Below the pieces are notes generated by a model. It saw nothing but the letters and a program-made list of their open reading frames with translations. It had not been told where the DNA came from and made no database searches. A DNA stretch of 64,000 bases, taken from contig CM041297.1 in the NCBI GenBank assembly GCA_023052935.1, forward strand, positions 86,485,021 through 86,549,020, in the 5' to 3' direction. The stretch comes from Piezodorus guildinii. Its lineage: Eukaryota; Arthropoda; Insecta; Hemiptera; Pentatomidae. Every line of letters begins with the position of its first letter. Positions within the stretch are counted from its first letter, which is position 1. The position numbers and the translations under genes were made by a program. This document shows positions 11,660-23,820 of the stretch, piece by piece.

Positions 11660-12527
11660 TCACCTGCGTTATTTAATATAGCTTCAGAATATGTCATAGA
11701 AAAGGTGATGTGTACCGAGAAAGGCTTAAATATGGGTGACAAGATTGCGGTTTTGGGGTATGCCGATGATCTGGTACTGCTAGGTGAAGACACTAAATAC
11801 AAGTGTGTTAAAAAATACCGGTAAAGAAACAGGGCTCGAATTAAATACCGATAAGACGAAGTATATGATTAGTAGCATAAACGGTGTCGATTTTGGTGAT
11901 ATTGATGTATCAGGTCATACTTTTGAACACGTAGAGAAATTCAAGTATTTAGGTTCAATTATAACTAGAAAAAATGAGATCCAGGAAGAAATAAAGTCCC
12001 GGTTAAAGATGGGAAATGCGTGCTATTATTCAGTTGCTAAGTTACTTAGTTCGCGGCTTCTATCTAAAAACTTAAATATTAGAATTTATAAAACTATTAT
12101 TCTTCCAACGGTTCTTTACGGATGTGAAACGTGGCCGCTTACTTTGAAGGATGAACAACGGCTTAAGGTTTTTGAAAATAAGGTATTGCGTAAAATATTT
12201 GGTCCAAAGAGAGATGAGGCCACTGGGGAGTTTAGACGGTTGCACAACGCGGAATTGCGGAACTTGCATCCTGTGAATATAATTGAGCTGATTGCATCGC
12301 GGAGACTCAAATGGGCGAGTAAAGTTGTTGGGCTCGATGACGAGCGAATTCCGAGAAAGTTGGTATTTGCTGATCCGACTGGTAGGCGTCCGAAAGGTAG
12401 GCCGAAGCGGAGATGGGAGGATTGCGTTAAGGCTGATCTCGGGAGCTTGGGCTTGAATGGTGAACATTGGACGAGTCTGTGTAGGCGGAATTTGGTGGTA
12501 TCGGCATCGAACCTTCGGGTTCGCTAA
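11660..12527 (+). pseudogene. LINE reverse transcriptase C-terminal part, frameshifted
   Basis: The first part reads SPALFN...EYVIEK and then the catalytic motif YADDLVLLG (codons from 11759). The frame then changes between about 11790 and 11830, with some residues lost. After that 230 codons stay open: GLELNTDKTKYM, the KYLGS block, the thumb-like region ILPTVLYGCETW, and the C-terminal tail RRLKWASKVV...GRPKGRPKRRWEDCVKADL. This order is typical of RTE-type elements, often annotated as craniofacial development protein 2-like. The 5' half (endonuclease and fingers) is missing, so this copy cannot move on its own. It copies RNA into DNA at a nicked target in intact relatives. Confidence 0.8.
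12508..12523 (+). other. LINE 3'-terminal hairpin with UUCG tetraloop
   Basis: CGAACC-TTCG-GGTTCG forms a six-base-pair stem closed by a C-G pair on a UUCG loop, an exceptionally stable RNA hairpin. It sits just before the TTA repeat at the element's 3' end. It is kept, with one mismatch, in the copy at 14.9 kb. In other LINEs such 3' stem-loops are recognised by the reverse transcriptase. Confidence 0.6.
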
Positions 12528-12560
12528 GCCTATTATTATTATTATTATAAGTACAAATTG

Positions 12561-14848
12561 ACTTACGCCACTTTAAAATTTTGGGGCCGTATTCTAATAG
12601 AAAAAAATCAATAAATAAAATTAGCGAATATAATTAGTCATATTCGCTGAAGTTTTGCTTAAAATTTTAATTATCCATCATATTTTATTATATTAAATAT
12701 ACTTGGATGCTAGCAATTGTATTTAACATGCTAACTAGTAACAAAGATAGAATGAATAGTAAAACCTAACTAGGTTAGTACATAAAAAGTGAACATCATT
12801 CCCAACGAATATAAAGGTGAACACGATACATAGGTTTCTCATCAATCTAAAATTAGTATTACCATGATTTTCGTAAATAAACAACATATTTTGTTACAAA
12901 TAAAACATTCTCCGGTACAGGATGTGTTAAGAAATATAATGAAATAGTCCCAATTATTTAATATTTTGCCACTAAACGGACTAGCTTTCTTCAGACTTTT
13001 TTTAGCAGTGGACTACTGATATTATTTTTTATACTAACCATTTTTTATTACAATAATCGTTAACGTTTTTTTAGTCAAAATTATTATATTTTTAAAAATT
13101 AATGTTTCTAAAATATTACTCTTTCCAACTGTTTGAAATATATAAATATATTCAGCTTGGAAAAAAATGTCTTCATTTTTCTATATTTCATGATGAAACT
13201 CCTTCATATACTTCTTATATACCATATGAATAAAAGAAAGAAAATTTTCTATGATAGTATTAATTTTTTTTTTTATAGTGGATGCTCAGCATTTCATTTC
13301 ATGGTATATGCTCTATATAGATGATAAATATTTATATATACCATATGATATAAAAGTATATACCTATGCTATATGATATACAGTGTATCATTATGTATTC
13401 CTTATTTACCATATCTTTGTTTATAAAATGGGATATATACTCTTTATATATCATATCCTTGTATATGGTCTAAACTTTTTTTTTTTTTTAATCGTTAAAC
13501 GTTAATAAAAATATTATCGTTAGATAATTATAATTTCAATATAATATTACATTTTTTTTGTTATAACATTAAAATTATAATTTTAAAATATGTTAATGGC
13601 TCATGCGGGTGTCGCCCATTTTTGGAAAAGTTACGATAACATCTCCGGAATACACATACCTATCTCAAATATTTTAAAGAAAAAAAATATTTAAGATAGA
13701 TAAATTTTCTAACTTTTTGATTTGGAAAAACTTCAATAACTGAGAAGTCGAATTCAAATAACGTCATGATTGAAATATTTTCTCTAATTGTCTATTTCTT
13801 ACATTGTTATTAGAAAGCGTAAGTTAAATGATGAAACCAAAATAATCCTTGACATGTAAATACCAAGGAATGGTTCAAGATATTACCTCAAAATAATAAT
13901 CATTATTATTATTTTTATTGAGTATTAAAAATACATAAAATTCACCCATACTCAAGCATGGTTAAATAAAAATATTAATGATTTGGTACTTTTAGAACAG
14001 CTAGCTGGAGACTTTTGTTGCCAAAGGGTTTATATTAAATCATCATAGGCACGTTGCTGGAAACATCATCACATTTTATATATATAACAAATATGATATA
14101 ACAAATATGTACTTACAATATTCAATACATATAACTTACAATCTAGTTTAATATCCTATACTTTACATTTCTTAACTCTACAAACTTTGAATATATTTTT
14201 CATATGGTGAAGAAATCTCACAAAAAAAAAAAAATAAATAAATAAAAATAAAGCAAATCCAACGTTAGTAACGATAAATACTAAATTAATAAACTTCATT
14301 GTTAGGTTTTTTTTTTTTATAATTTTTTCTTTTTCTCTTTCATATCTCAAAAGGTAGTGTAAGTTTTAAAAGGCCTGAACTATTTATTTGTTTTTTCAAT
14401 AGTTATATTACTTTGTTGTACTAATTTGTTTGTTTAACTAATTACTATTTTCTTGAACAATAAAGGAGATAAGAAAAAAAAAGGTATACTACTTTTTGAG
14501 TAAATTATTTGAATTGTAGGCTTAAAATTAATTTTGATCAGTATTTTTAAAAATTTAAAATCCATAGTTTTTAAGATTATTTTATTATTTTTTTTTTCAC
14601 GATAATGGGAAACAATTGGAAGCTCAAATTCTTAGCAAGATGGATTTTTGTTTATGCTGTATCTTTTATATATTGGTTTATATTTTTTCCAGTTAATAAA
14701 TATAGTGTTTATGATGTTAAGATAAATCGTAAGTTATATAAGTTAAAGAATGTAAGTTCTTACTTGCTGCACATACATAATTGTTTATATTTATAAAATG
14801 TGATGATGTTCCTTGCAAAGTGCCTATAATAATCATTATTAACAAAAT
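12561..14848. other. AT-rich stretch; cluster of TATACCATATG-like words
   Basis: No gene visible. Between about 13205 and 13475 variants of TATACCATATGATATA recur five times in both orientations, with irregular spacing. Long T and A runs are common. Several short frames here are chance openings in AT-rich DNA. Confidence 0.5.
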
Positions 14849-14962
14849 TTGAGGCTGATCTTGGGGGCATGGGCTTGAACTGTGGTCATTGGACGAACCT
14901 GTGTAATTTGGTAGTGTCGGCATCGAACCTTCGGTTTCGGTAAGCCTATTATTATTATTATA
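14849..14962 (+). mobile_element. Severely truncated copy of the RTE-like LINE
   Basis: It begins in the last codons of the reverse-transcriptase tail (the ADLG-MGLNCGHW region), keeps the 3' hairpin, and ends in the same TTA repeat. It is flanked by an 8-bp direct repeat, AACAAAAT (14841-14848 and 14963-14970). Confidence 0.75.
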
Positions 14963-15649
14963 AACAAAATATAACAATTTTACATAAAATAATAATTACC
15001 TGACAGCCATATAAAAGTTAAAATTGTATCTTTTTTTAAATAAAATGTAATCAATAATTTTTTTTTTTAATTTTATTTTCACGAAACCAATATCAACTGA
15101 CATATTCATTGGCCCCTAATGGATTAGGTCTATTCTATTTACTGTAGAAATGTAAACACTGATATATTATTAAACCCAGGTCAACAAAATATGGCTTATA
15201 ATTTTAACTCCTTTATTGCATCTACATAAATGACAACTAAGGTGCTTTGAGTCGGCTTTAAAATTTATAGAATGTTTTATATTTTTGTTATATATTATAT
15301 ATCATTATTATTTTGTAAATATTTTTTTAATATTATATGATAATTTGTATTGCAGGGAGTCCTAAAGATGGGAAAGGCCCCCGAAACGTCTAATCTTGAT
15401 TGTTGTTTATGCATAATAATGTTTTATGGAAGATATCAGAACTATCTATATATAGTTTCATCATTCAGTGAAAAATATAAACCAAAATTAATTATAATCA
15501 TACTATCACTCTTCTGCTCAAACTTTCTTTTAATGAGTAATTAAGTTCCCTACAGAGACGATTCCTGTACTGCCAGACCTATGACCTCATTGATTGTAAC
15601 GATATTTTACTAGAACCTTTTAAAAGTCTTTTTCTAAGGCAGTTCTTTT

Positions 15650-16370
15650 TAGTTCATCCTATTTTCTTTGAAAGATATGTTCGCCGCATAGCTTAGCCAA
15701 ATCGATTTCGTCCCAGAAGCACCGTTCTAATGCTCAGAGTAATGTTGATAGCTGCACATCACCGTTTTTTATCTCCTCCATAAAACAGCTGCACCCTCGG
15801 ATCTGATCTGGAAGGAAAACCCCCACAATCTGAAGACCCAGATCAGGTCATTAATTCAAGAAAGAGTTGGGAAGAGCGTTGGCTGAGAGGAAGGTATGAA
15901 TAAGCCGGTGGTAGAAAGAGACGAGGGAGGACGAGATTACTTTTAATCGAAACAGAGGCGGAGAGAGGGATAAAGAGGGAGGGAGTGAGGAGGGATAAAG
16001 AGAGAGTGAGGAGTGAGAAGGGGCCGATATTCGGGCAGACACTTTTATGACAATTTACGATAGCGGGCGGTGCTCCCCTGACGGACTGCATGCATTCAAA
16101 TTGCTTGCTTGCTTCAATCCCCCCGCCTCTACTTTCCCGCCAATTTACGGTTTTCCCTCCACAAACGGTTTCTACCCGCCCCCGGACAATCACGCCCCCT
16201 CCACCTCCACCCCTAGGGATTATACCTCGTGCTTCTTCGGCCCTAATGCTCATTATATATAAGGCACCGTTGCAATGAATGGTTAATGCCAGCCTCGTAA
16301 CTTTGTTACTCAAACCATGGCTTCTCTCGGTAATAGGCTTAGGCCTTTGCATCCTAGAAGTTCCTCTATG
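15650..16370. other. Large GC-richer island, candidate regulatory module
   Basis: About 700 bases with polypurine blocks, polypyrimidine blocks and C-rich patches, sharply set off from AT-rich flanks. E-box words such as CAGCTG (15786-15791) and an ATTTGCAT-like word are present. Apparent frames of 183 and 71 codons run through low-complexity purine or pyrimidine tracts and look non-coding. It matches no repeat family here. A regulatory role is inference. Confidence 0.3.
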
Positions 16371-16845
16371 ACATATTTCATAGTAAATTAACATATAATT
16401 TATATCTAAACAATATTTATATATTAAATGTGGTAATTCTTACAATTAGTTTAATTCAATAAAGTATTTTTTTGGTTTCTTCCCTATTCTCTACCATTAG
16501 AGTTCTCCGTACAGCCAATATAATCATATTGCTATTAAATAGTTACTGATTAGTAAATATTACTGTTTTATACCCTAGATATATTTTTGTATCACATTTA
16601 AATACCCCGTCACAAAGACGATTTCGTCGGGTTTTCTTGACATCAATGAAATTACATACCCATTTACATCATTCTAGGAATTAAAAAAATGAGGAAATTA
16701 ATTTCTTTGGTTCTTAGAAGCAGGACACTCCATGATTATTTGTTAAAGAATCTCATTTTGATTACAATTAAAGGAGGTATGAACCCTTATGCGCTGCAGG
16801 TACACATTGTACTCATATTGCTCATGTATAGTCGACTGTAGAAAT

Positions 16846-17290
16846 TATCATAGGTAGAAATAATCGGGAGTCAGTCTTTTTTAATGTTTTAATTTTGCCA
16901 ACGTTTCAGCTCAAACTTGTGAACCTTCATCATGGCTACAAACCTCAGAACAAAAGAGATACATATCAATATATAAAAGCTTGTTTTTAATTTGGTGACA
17001 ATGAAATAATTTTAAATAAAATAGACAATATACCAGTATACATAAATATTATAGATACAAATAATGATATGTAAACAATATGATTATGATAAGCATGAAA
17101 TTAAAAAAAATTATATTTAAACGTACCATCACTGAGCCATGTCGAGCATGAACTGAGGACAACCGAAAACATCAAAGGTGATCTACACTGTACCCATAAT
17201 TTGAACTAGGGAGAAGTTGTAGGCTTATATCATAAAACCACGGTTTGTCCACAGTTCACTCAACATTAGGTTTAGAAAATCTCCCCGTAA
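16846..17290 (-). repeat. Repeat sharing both ends with the 48.2-kb hammerhead locus
   Basis: The left part contains AATCGGGAGTCAGTC and then GCCAACGTTTCAGCTC, matching the 48.2-kb locus base for base at many positions. The right part carries ACTGAGCCATGTCGAGCATG, also shared with that locus. About 190 bases separate the two blocks here, against a direct junction there. The hammerhead-like core on the - strand is decayed: the first C of CTGATGA is lost. The right end also looks weakly tRNA-like on the - strand. Confidence 0.5.
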
Positions 17291-17397
17291 CGGAACCCCA
17301 ATAATAATAAAGTGTTAAACCATGCTAGAATATAGTTACTAATTACAATTAGCAAGCAAAAAATGAAGAATTAAACCGTAAAATAAAAAGGGTGTCT

Positions 17398-17470
17398 TGC
17401 TACTCTACCACTTTATTTGAAATTGCTCTAAGTTTCGGCTGATTCTGTATCTTCAGGCGTCAACAATTTT
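17398..17470 (-). other. Degenerate hammerhead-like motif
   Basis: On the - strand CTGAAGA precedes GAAACTT by about a stem length, but the intervening bases pair poorly. The surrounding sequence resembles the 8.6-kb palindromic element (CTACCACTTTATTTG). Confidence 0.25.
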
Positions 17471-17544
17471 CGCCACAAAGGACACGATTACAAAATATAA
17501 AATATTTTATAAATTAAAAAAAAAAATTCAAATTTATTTAAGTT

Positions 17545-17842
17545 TTATACTATGATCATATCAATTGGAAACGATCTCTTCTTTATTTTGTTCATATGTA
17601 TTTATTTATTCATACATGTCAAACTTTACAACGTTTCGAGGCTTCACTTGCCTCATCTTCAAATATTCATTGTTATATCCATTTCCATATTTTTATACAA
17701 TATAGGTCATTAAAAAATATATTTGAATCACAACATCAAATCTTAATATTTCATTATCACATATATCAATTTGTTCTGTCAATAAATACATATGAACAAA
17801 ATAAAGAAGAGATCGTTTCCAATTGATATGATCATAGTATAA
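17545..17842 (-). mobile_element. Palindromic element: perfect 62-bp inverted repeats around a hammerhead-like core
   Basis: The arms at 17545-17606 and 17781-17842 are exact 62-bp inverted copies. On the - strand the spacer has TTGAAGA (17656-17662), a five-base-pair stem GAGGC/GCCTC, and GAAACGTT (GAAAC at 17633-17637). The first core base is T where hammerheads need C. The layout mirrors the 8.6-kb element although the arm sequences differ, so the same kind of rearrangement happened at least twice. Confidence 0.6.
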
Positions 17843-19559
17843 TATACTCTTCTATAATAGTGATTGATTTAATTCTATAATATTACTTAAGTTTTTTTTT
17901 TTATCCTAACATTTTTTTTTATTGACATATGTTATGAAGTTTATCAATCAGTGAATATGAGGTAAGATTTTGAGATTGTATCGTGATAGGCATGATGAAG
18001 AGAGGATGCCAACTCTTCCTGCAATGCTTCCTATTACGCATTTATGCCAGGAGCTCCCTCCTCCAACTTCTTTTCAGCCTTCTGTGAGTGTTATGAGGCA
18101 TGTTTGTAGTGGACATGTTTTGTATTAATTTGCTTGTGTGTCCTAGTGAGTGGTCAAAACGTTTGTAGAGACTTGTCTGTACATAGAAGAACTATTGCTA
18201 ACATAACATACTCAATAAAATAATTAAGTAACATTAATATGTAAAATATTAATAACAGAATCCTATACAATTATGATCGATAATTAGATTAATTTAGAAA
18301 TATTAAAAAAAACCACAATGTATCAAGTAATAGACCGTTAATCACGCAATAATGTTAATCACAACAAAACTAAACTTAAAAACTCCCACTATCATTTTAT
18401 ATACCTCCGTGTAGATAAATATACAATAAAAACTCATGTCTAAATAAATATAAAAGGGGGCGTTTATTTTACTATCGAATCTTGACCTTCAGCTTAATTT
18501 ATCAACTCTCAAATAAGGGATTAAATTATTGGGCTTTGTAGAAAAATTATGCCGAATATTGAGTTTTTATTAAAATACTACTCTATACAACAAACCTTTT
18601 ACGTTTACTGGACTATTCATCTGTATGAAAGTCTACACTTATTACTCCGATTCTGTCCTTTATAATGTTCTTCGAACTTTGGCGAAAGAAATCCCAATAC
18701 TAATTTTAGGATTCACAAATATAATCCTAAATTTCCCAATTTATAAGGCTGGATTGTCAAAAACAAGAACAAATGAAGGTTTTAGTTTATCAAAATATTT
18801 TCCACTAATATCATCCTCCCTTAGATCAGGGAAAGTTTACATTCCGTCGGAATAGAATTTCCCACAATTAACAATTAACTCCAAAACTAGTTAAATTTTG
18901 CCTCGTACTAGTGGTACAGGTGCCCAAAAAATGGTAAACCGTAAGATAGAGGTTCGGAGAGTAAAATAGCAAATTAAAAGTATTTTTCATATTAATTTTA
19001 TTAGAGTGATAGATGAGCTTTGTTCCAAACCATTGTGGTATACATAAAATTAATAAATTAAAAAAAAAAAAAAAGGTTTTATAGAACTTTCTCGGATTTC
19101 ATTTTGAAAATGAAGGACACGACGTTGTATACTTAACAATGTCTTCGGTCAAGAAAAAGTATTATGAATCATGTATTTAAAATAAATTACATTGTTTACA
19201 TTTTCACTGAAGAGAAAGAAAAAAAAATTAAAATTAACGATTATATAGTTTAAAAGAGGATACTTTAAAATACCTAAACAATAAATGACTTACCTAACAA
19301 GACATAAATTAAAAATATTCTAGGAAGTAAATTTAAAATAACTAACAGAAAAAATTATAACATGGAAAAAAAGAAAAAAGATGCAAATTATTACATAATG
19401 GCTTCTTAGTTCCAGATAACTACCTAAATAACTGTTTTTATAGACAATTAACTAATATCAATTAACACTGTTAATTTCAAAACGCTAAACCTCTGCTATT
19501 TTCGAACCGATTTCGATTTGTGTTTATCGCACTTTATTGGTATTTAAATTTTTTTTTTA
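17843..19559. other. AT-rich stretch without recognisable genes
   Basis: A moderately GC-richer patch near 17980-18190 matches nothing seen elsewhere in the window. A 76-codon frame at 18625-18855 has AT-driven composition and no recognisable motif. Confidence 0.5.
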
Positions 19560-20130
19560 TCTTCAAATATAAATTAGTTACAAGCCTATATATTGGCATG
19601 ATTACCTTTTTAGTTTTCCTTCTGTTTATATCGCTTTACTGATTCTAAATCTTTCTACACATTTTTCTCTATGTTCAAAAGTAGCTGAGTTATGTGCATA
19701 TGAGTAGGTAAAATTTCAATTTAGTTTTGTTATATTTTTTTTTTTTTCAATTTCATCATTATCTCATAATCATAGTTAATTTCAGTGTACTAATTCTAAA
19801 ACTCTGTAGATTTTTTTATCCTCCTTAGAGAATAACAATCGTACACATAGGCAAGATTACAATTTTTTTCATTACTTTTCTTTTTTTAAGCTTCGGAGTG
19901 TCCTGATACTGAAACTAGGTGCAATTATTTCATTATCTTAAAAAATAACTGAGTTAATGAATTAAAACATATTTAATTTGCCACCATTTTAAAACTAATC
20001 GGCTGATATCAACATCAAGGTGTTAGGATCATCGTTATATGTCACAACAGCTATAGTTCATATGAAAATTCCTGCTTATAGAAAACTTGTCACTTTTTCT
20101 CTATAAGAACAATGGTATATTACAAAGGTT
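19560..20130 (+). repeat. Dispersed repeat, partner of the copy near 45.6 kb
   Basis: The core around 19920-20035 (with GGTGTTAGGATCATCG and TTTTAAAACTAATCGGCTGA) reappears inverted around 45640-45760. The homology fades outward on both sides. No coding capacity or clear termini are visible. Confidence 0.5.
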
Positions 20131-20348
20131 GATTACTAAAAATAATCAACTAAAATGCAAGCAAAAATAACAAAAAATAATATTAGTTACATCTTTTCAT
20201 TGTTAAACATTTTAAATGTTCGTATTACTTTAGTTTTATTGATTTAGTCCTTTCCTCTCAGAAAATTGGAAATAAATTTGCATCCAGGATATTACTCTTA
20301 TAACATTTTTGTCTATCTATCTATCTATCCATCTATGTACCCATATAT

Positions 20349-20351
<3 letters not shown>

Positions 20352-20409
<58 letters not shown>
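20352..20409 (+). repeat. TA microsatellite
   Basis: A pure (TA)n run that abuts the 5' truncation point of the CR1-like LINE. Confidence 0.95.
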
Positions 20410-20410
<1 letters not shown>

Positions 20411-21785
20411 GGTCTTTATCCTTTTCCAATAGCTCTATTCATTGGTTTAAATCATTTCTCTCTAATAGGACTCAAGCCGTCACCATCCCTAACCATCCTC
20501 TATCTTCCTTCCTTGCCCTTTCGGCAGGTGTGGCCCAGGGTTCCAGCATATCTCCGATCCTTTTTAATTCCTATATCAATGATCTTCCCAATTCCATCCA
20601 TCACTGCTCCCATCACCTATACGCTGATGATTTCCAGATCTACTTATCCTTCTCTCCCTCCGAGTTTCATGTAGCATTTGCCAATATTCAGGCAGACCTG
20701 GATAGAATCTGTGCCTGGGCAACCCTGAATAAACTTAGGCTAAATGCTATGAAAACTCAGGCGATTCTTATAGGTTCCAATTCCCTCCTCAGATCCCATA
20801 CTACATTTCCGAGTCTAACCCTAAATGATCAGCCAATCACCTTCACTTCTTCTGTCAAAAACCTCGGTATTACCGTTGACCAAACCCTTTCCTGGAAACC
20901 CCATATTGCCCAAATCTCCCGAAGAACAATAAGTACCCTCAAATTTTTTCCATCGCTCCCGCCATTTTCTTCCACTATCCACCCGTAAGCTCCTAGTATC
21001 CTCACTTATTTTCCCCCACTTTGACTACTGCTGCGGGGTATATGGTGGCCTCTCGACTATGCTCGAGGACAGGCTAAAGCGAATTATGAATACATTTTTA
21101 AGATTTGTCCTTGGCACACCGAAGAGGTCTCATGTGACCCATTTATACAGTGAGTTAAAGTGGCTCCTTCCCTCAAACCGCAGAAAATACTTCCTGGGAT
21201 CATTCCTTTACCAAACTATCAATTCCCAGCTACCTCCCTATATCCTCAAACTTCTGCAATTTAAATCGTCCGTCAGCTCGCTCCAAACAAGATCGCGCCA
21301 TTCTGACCTTTATATTCCTGCCCACAGAACAACAAGTTTTGAACATACCTTTCTTGTCCGCTCTACTACTCTCTGGAATTCCCTACCTACTCAAATCCGC
21401 CATGCTTCTTCCCTTCCATCATTCAAGTCCCAGCTGTTCGAGTACCTATTGTCATCTCATACAGACGCTCCACAAGCCTGAGTTTTCAAATCAAATATCT
21501 ATTCAAAAAGAAAATTTATTATTTATTGTTCATGATTCTGTATCGATCAATTATTATGAATCAGTTTCAATGTTAAGTTTTGTTCAACATTAGAAGTTAG
21601 TCATTTATTTTACTCTTTTGTTTTATTGTATCCTACTTTTCTTCTTAAAGCTTTGTAAATAAAAATTAATTATGGTCCTTTGGTCTTGTGGCCAGACACA
21701 TTGTATATATTAATTGTACATATCATGTTGTTCTTAAGGGACCCAGTCCCAGAATAAAAATTATTTTTCTATTCTATTCTATTCT
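20410..21785 (+). mobile_element. 5'-truncated CR1/L2-like LINE, 3' half
   Basis: It starts inside a TA microsatellite and holds the reverse transcriptase palm and thumb plus a 3' UTR. It ends in repeats of ATTCT in place of a poly(A) tail. Coding identity is high and the damage is light, so the copy is not old. No clear target-site duplication can be defined because the left flank is low complexity. Confidence 0.7.
20412..21481 (+). pseudogene. CR1/L2-like reverse transcriptase, one frameshift
   Basis: The first frame (to about 20988) reads FLSNRTQ...AGVAQGSSISPILFNSYINDLP, then the catalytic HLYADDFQIY (YADD at 20620-20631), then WATLNKLRLNAMKTQAI and the KNLGITVD block. A single-base change in the T run near 20943-20949 breaks the frame. 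The other frame continues with FDYCCGVYGG through the typical C-terminal block RSTTLWNSLPTQIR and SLPSFKSQLFEYL. This motif order fits the CR1/L2/Daphne group. Endonuclease and the RT fingers are missing. Confidence 0.8.
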
Positions 21786-21797
21786 ATATATAAGAAC

Positions 21798-21799
<2 letters not shown>

Positions 21800-21861
<62 letters not shown>

Positions 21862-21863
21862 TT
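21800..21863 (+). repeat. TA microsatellite followed by a T run
   Basis: (TA)n of about 45 bases followed directly by about 20 T residues. Confidence 0.9.
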
Positions 21864-22199
21864 TCCACCGTTTTCTTCAGTTAATCATAGTTCAGTTTTG
21901 TCTTTTTTAAATTGTCTTTTTAAAATGTTTGTGCAATAATAACCATTAGCAGTGTTTTGCCCTTATAACCAAAACAGAAACTGAAACTAATAATAATATA
22001 GAAAAAATGAATAAATAGGATTATCATGTTTAGGTAGGCACTGAGTACAATCATGATAACTTCTAACATCACCCTAGTGTTGTAGTGATTATCGTTACAG
22101 GAATTACACCCATTTAGGCGTGATTTAAGGTCATGTGGTAAGATTCTCATACAGTTTTATTAATTAGAAGGGACAATTGTAATAAATTCATATTTAGAT

Positions 22200-22640
22200 G
22201 GATTACGCAGATGGTATTAAGGGTCGAGAAACACTTAAGATACATAATGGGCGGATGCAGTTTTCACGGGTCGCACACTCACACACACATAGAAGATAAG
22301 GCAAAGATAACAAGACTAAGTCCTGCGGGAAAATTTAATTACTGCGGCTCATAAATCGGAAGGATAGCCCGTTCAATCATAAATAAAGGTCTGATCCGGG
22401 ACACGTTGGTTCGTCCGTTTGCTAAGGAGACCGCAGGATCTGTTTGATCTCTTGGCTAATCCTGGAGGACCCTTTCACAATAAGGTACTCTTGAATTATC
22501 GTCGGCACAAATCGCCAGCGCAAACGGCTTAGTCGGTAATAAGGCTCCGCGGCAGTAAATCAAGTTCCTGGCCCAGAGGACTTAGCTCGGTCCTGGGGGT
22601 GGTTAGGGTTCCAGGGCCCGTCTTAGAGGATACTACAATT
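22200..22640. other. GC-richer island, candidate regulatory module
   Basis: About 440 bases of balanced, unique-looking sequence with stops in all frames. It contains GATAAG (22295-22300) and other potential transcription-factor words. It ends shortly before a 0.9-kb element. Its function is unknown. Confidence 0.3.
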
Positions 22641-22864
22641 TGGTGGTTTCGCTATGGAATTGCCGACATTAATATATTATCATTAAATAATTAATTTCTG
22701 ATTTCTTAAACATTTCAGTTAAAAAATGTCTTTATTTTTGTAAAAGATGAATAAAATTTGAAATTTTCGAGTTTTTCAATGGTATATTATACATCTCATA
22801 CTTCATATATAAGTAAGTGATTGTTACTATTCAAGTATCAATATTTTTAAATTTTAATTGTTTG

Positions 22865-23771
22865 TTACTTTCACTTACTATATATAGTAAGGGGAAGTAT
22901 TGCGATCGTGAAAATTATCGAATTTCAGTTTTCAACGGAAATACACGTTTTAGGGTCCTCTGAGTCCAAATAACCATGCCCCGCAAAAAGGTCTGTGTGT
23001 GTGTGTGTGTGTGTGGTAACTCCCGGGCGGAAACGGTAAGTCCTATGAAACCGAAATATTATATTTAAGACAACTATACGCCCGAGACGAAACAAAACTT
23101 TTTTCATCAAAATGAGCTTACTAGAAGAGGCACTTTATACCATGCATTTTGCACCTTTTTTCGATTTTCTCAAAAATGGTTCCGACGATTTTAATTAAAC
23201 TCGCTACATCGATGTGAAACTTAATGGGTTTTCATATCATGTAGGTTTTATTCTGATTAAAATGGTCTGACAGGGCTTAAATGCCGATATTTTAAATTTT
23301 CTTCCCCTAAAGTACCTTTGATTTTGTAGATTCAATTAAAATACCTATATTAGCTTGTTAACGCTGATGAAAAACAGGTAAATATATAAATTTAATAAAT
23401 TTGATACCCAACTAAAGGAGAAAACAGAAAAAATATTTTTTTAATGCAATTTTTCGTTTTTGAACATAAGAGCAGTAATAAACATGTATGATATACCGTT
23501 GGAAAGCTAAATATTTTAGAAAAAATTATCTCACACACAAGCTTTTAAAAGTTAATAGAGAGTGATGAAATGAACATAAAACTAACTGATTATTTTAGAT
23601 AATAATATAATAGAATTTTTAATAAAACACATGTTTTTTCTATATAAATTCAATTAAATTAATTCCGCAATAGTTTCACGTATTTTTATCTCTAACTGTT
23701 TTTGAAAATTCTTTCATTGATTTTAAAAATGGAGGTAAGTGAAAGTCGTGTGTTGCCCGCACCAGATTTTT
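22865..23771 (+). mobile_element. 0.9-kb element, copy 2 (full length)
   Basis: The best-preserved full-length copy, about 907 bases. TACTTTCACTTACT opens it and GGAGGTAAGTGAAAGT lies near the end, followed by the tail CGTGTGTTGCCCGCACC. The palindrome CTTACTATATATAGTAAG is at the start and a short GT run lies about 130 bases in. The antisense strand keeps a short frame (THTDLFAGHGYLDSEDPKTC) also seen in copies 1 and 9. Confidence 0.8.
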
Positions 23772-23820
23772 CTTAGATAATTATTATAACAATTGATTGC
23801 TAGTTTGCATAATAGCTCTA

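Larger units (their letters stand above)
11658..12547 (+). mobile_element. 5'-truncated RTE-like LINE with target-site duplication
   Basis: The insertion is flanked by a 13-bp direct repeat, TAAGTACAAATTG, at 11645-11657 and 12548-12560. That proves retrotransposition and fixes both ends. It carries the end of a reverse transcriptase, a 3' hairpin with a UUCG loop, and a short TTA repeat in place of a poly(A) tail. A second, much shorter copy with the same 3' end lies at 14849-14962. Confidence 0.85.

Noticed and set aside
12072..12467. 131-codon frame opposite the LINE reverse transcriptase
   Set aside because: Antisense shadow of the real coding strand.
15843..16394. 183-codon frame on the - strand
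   Set aside because: It crosses polypurine and C-rich tracts and translates to low-complexity Ser/Leu/Gly runs; shorter frames on the other strand do the same.
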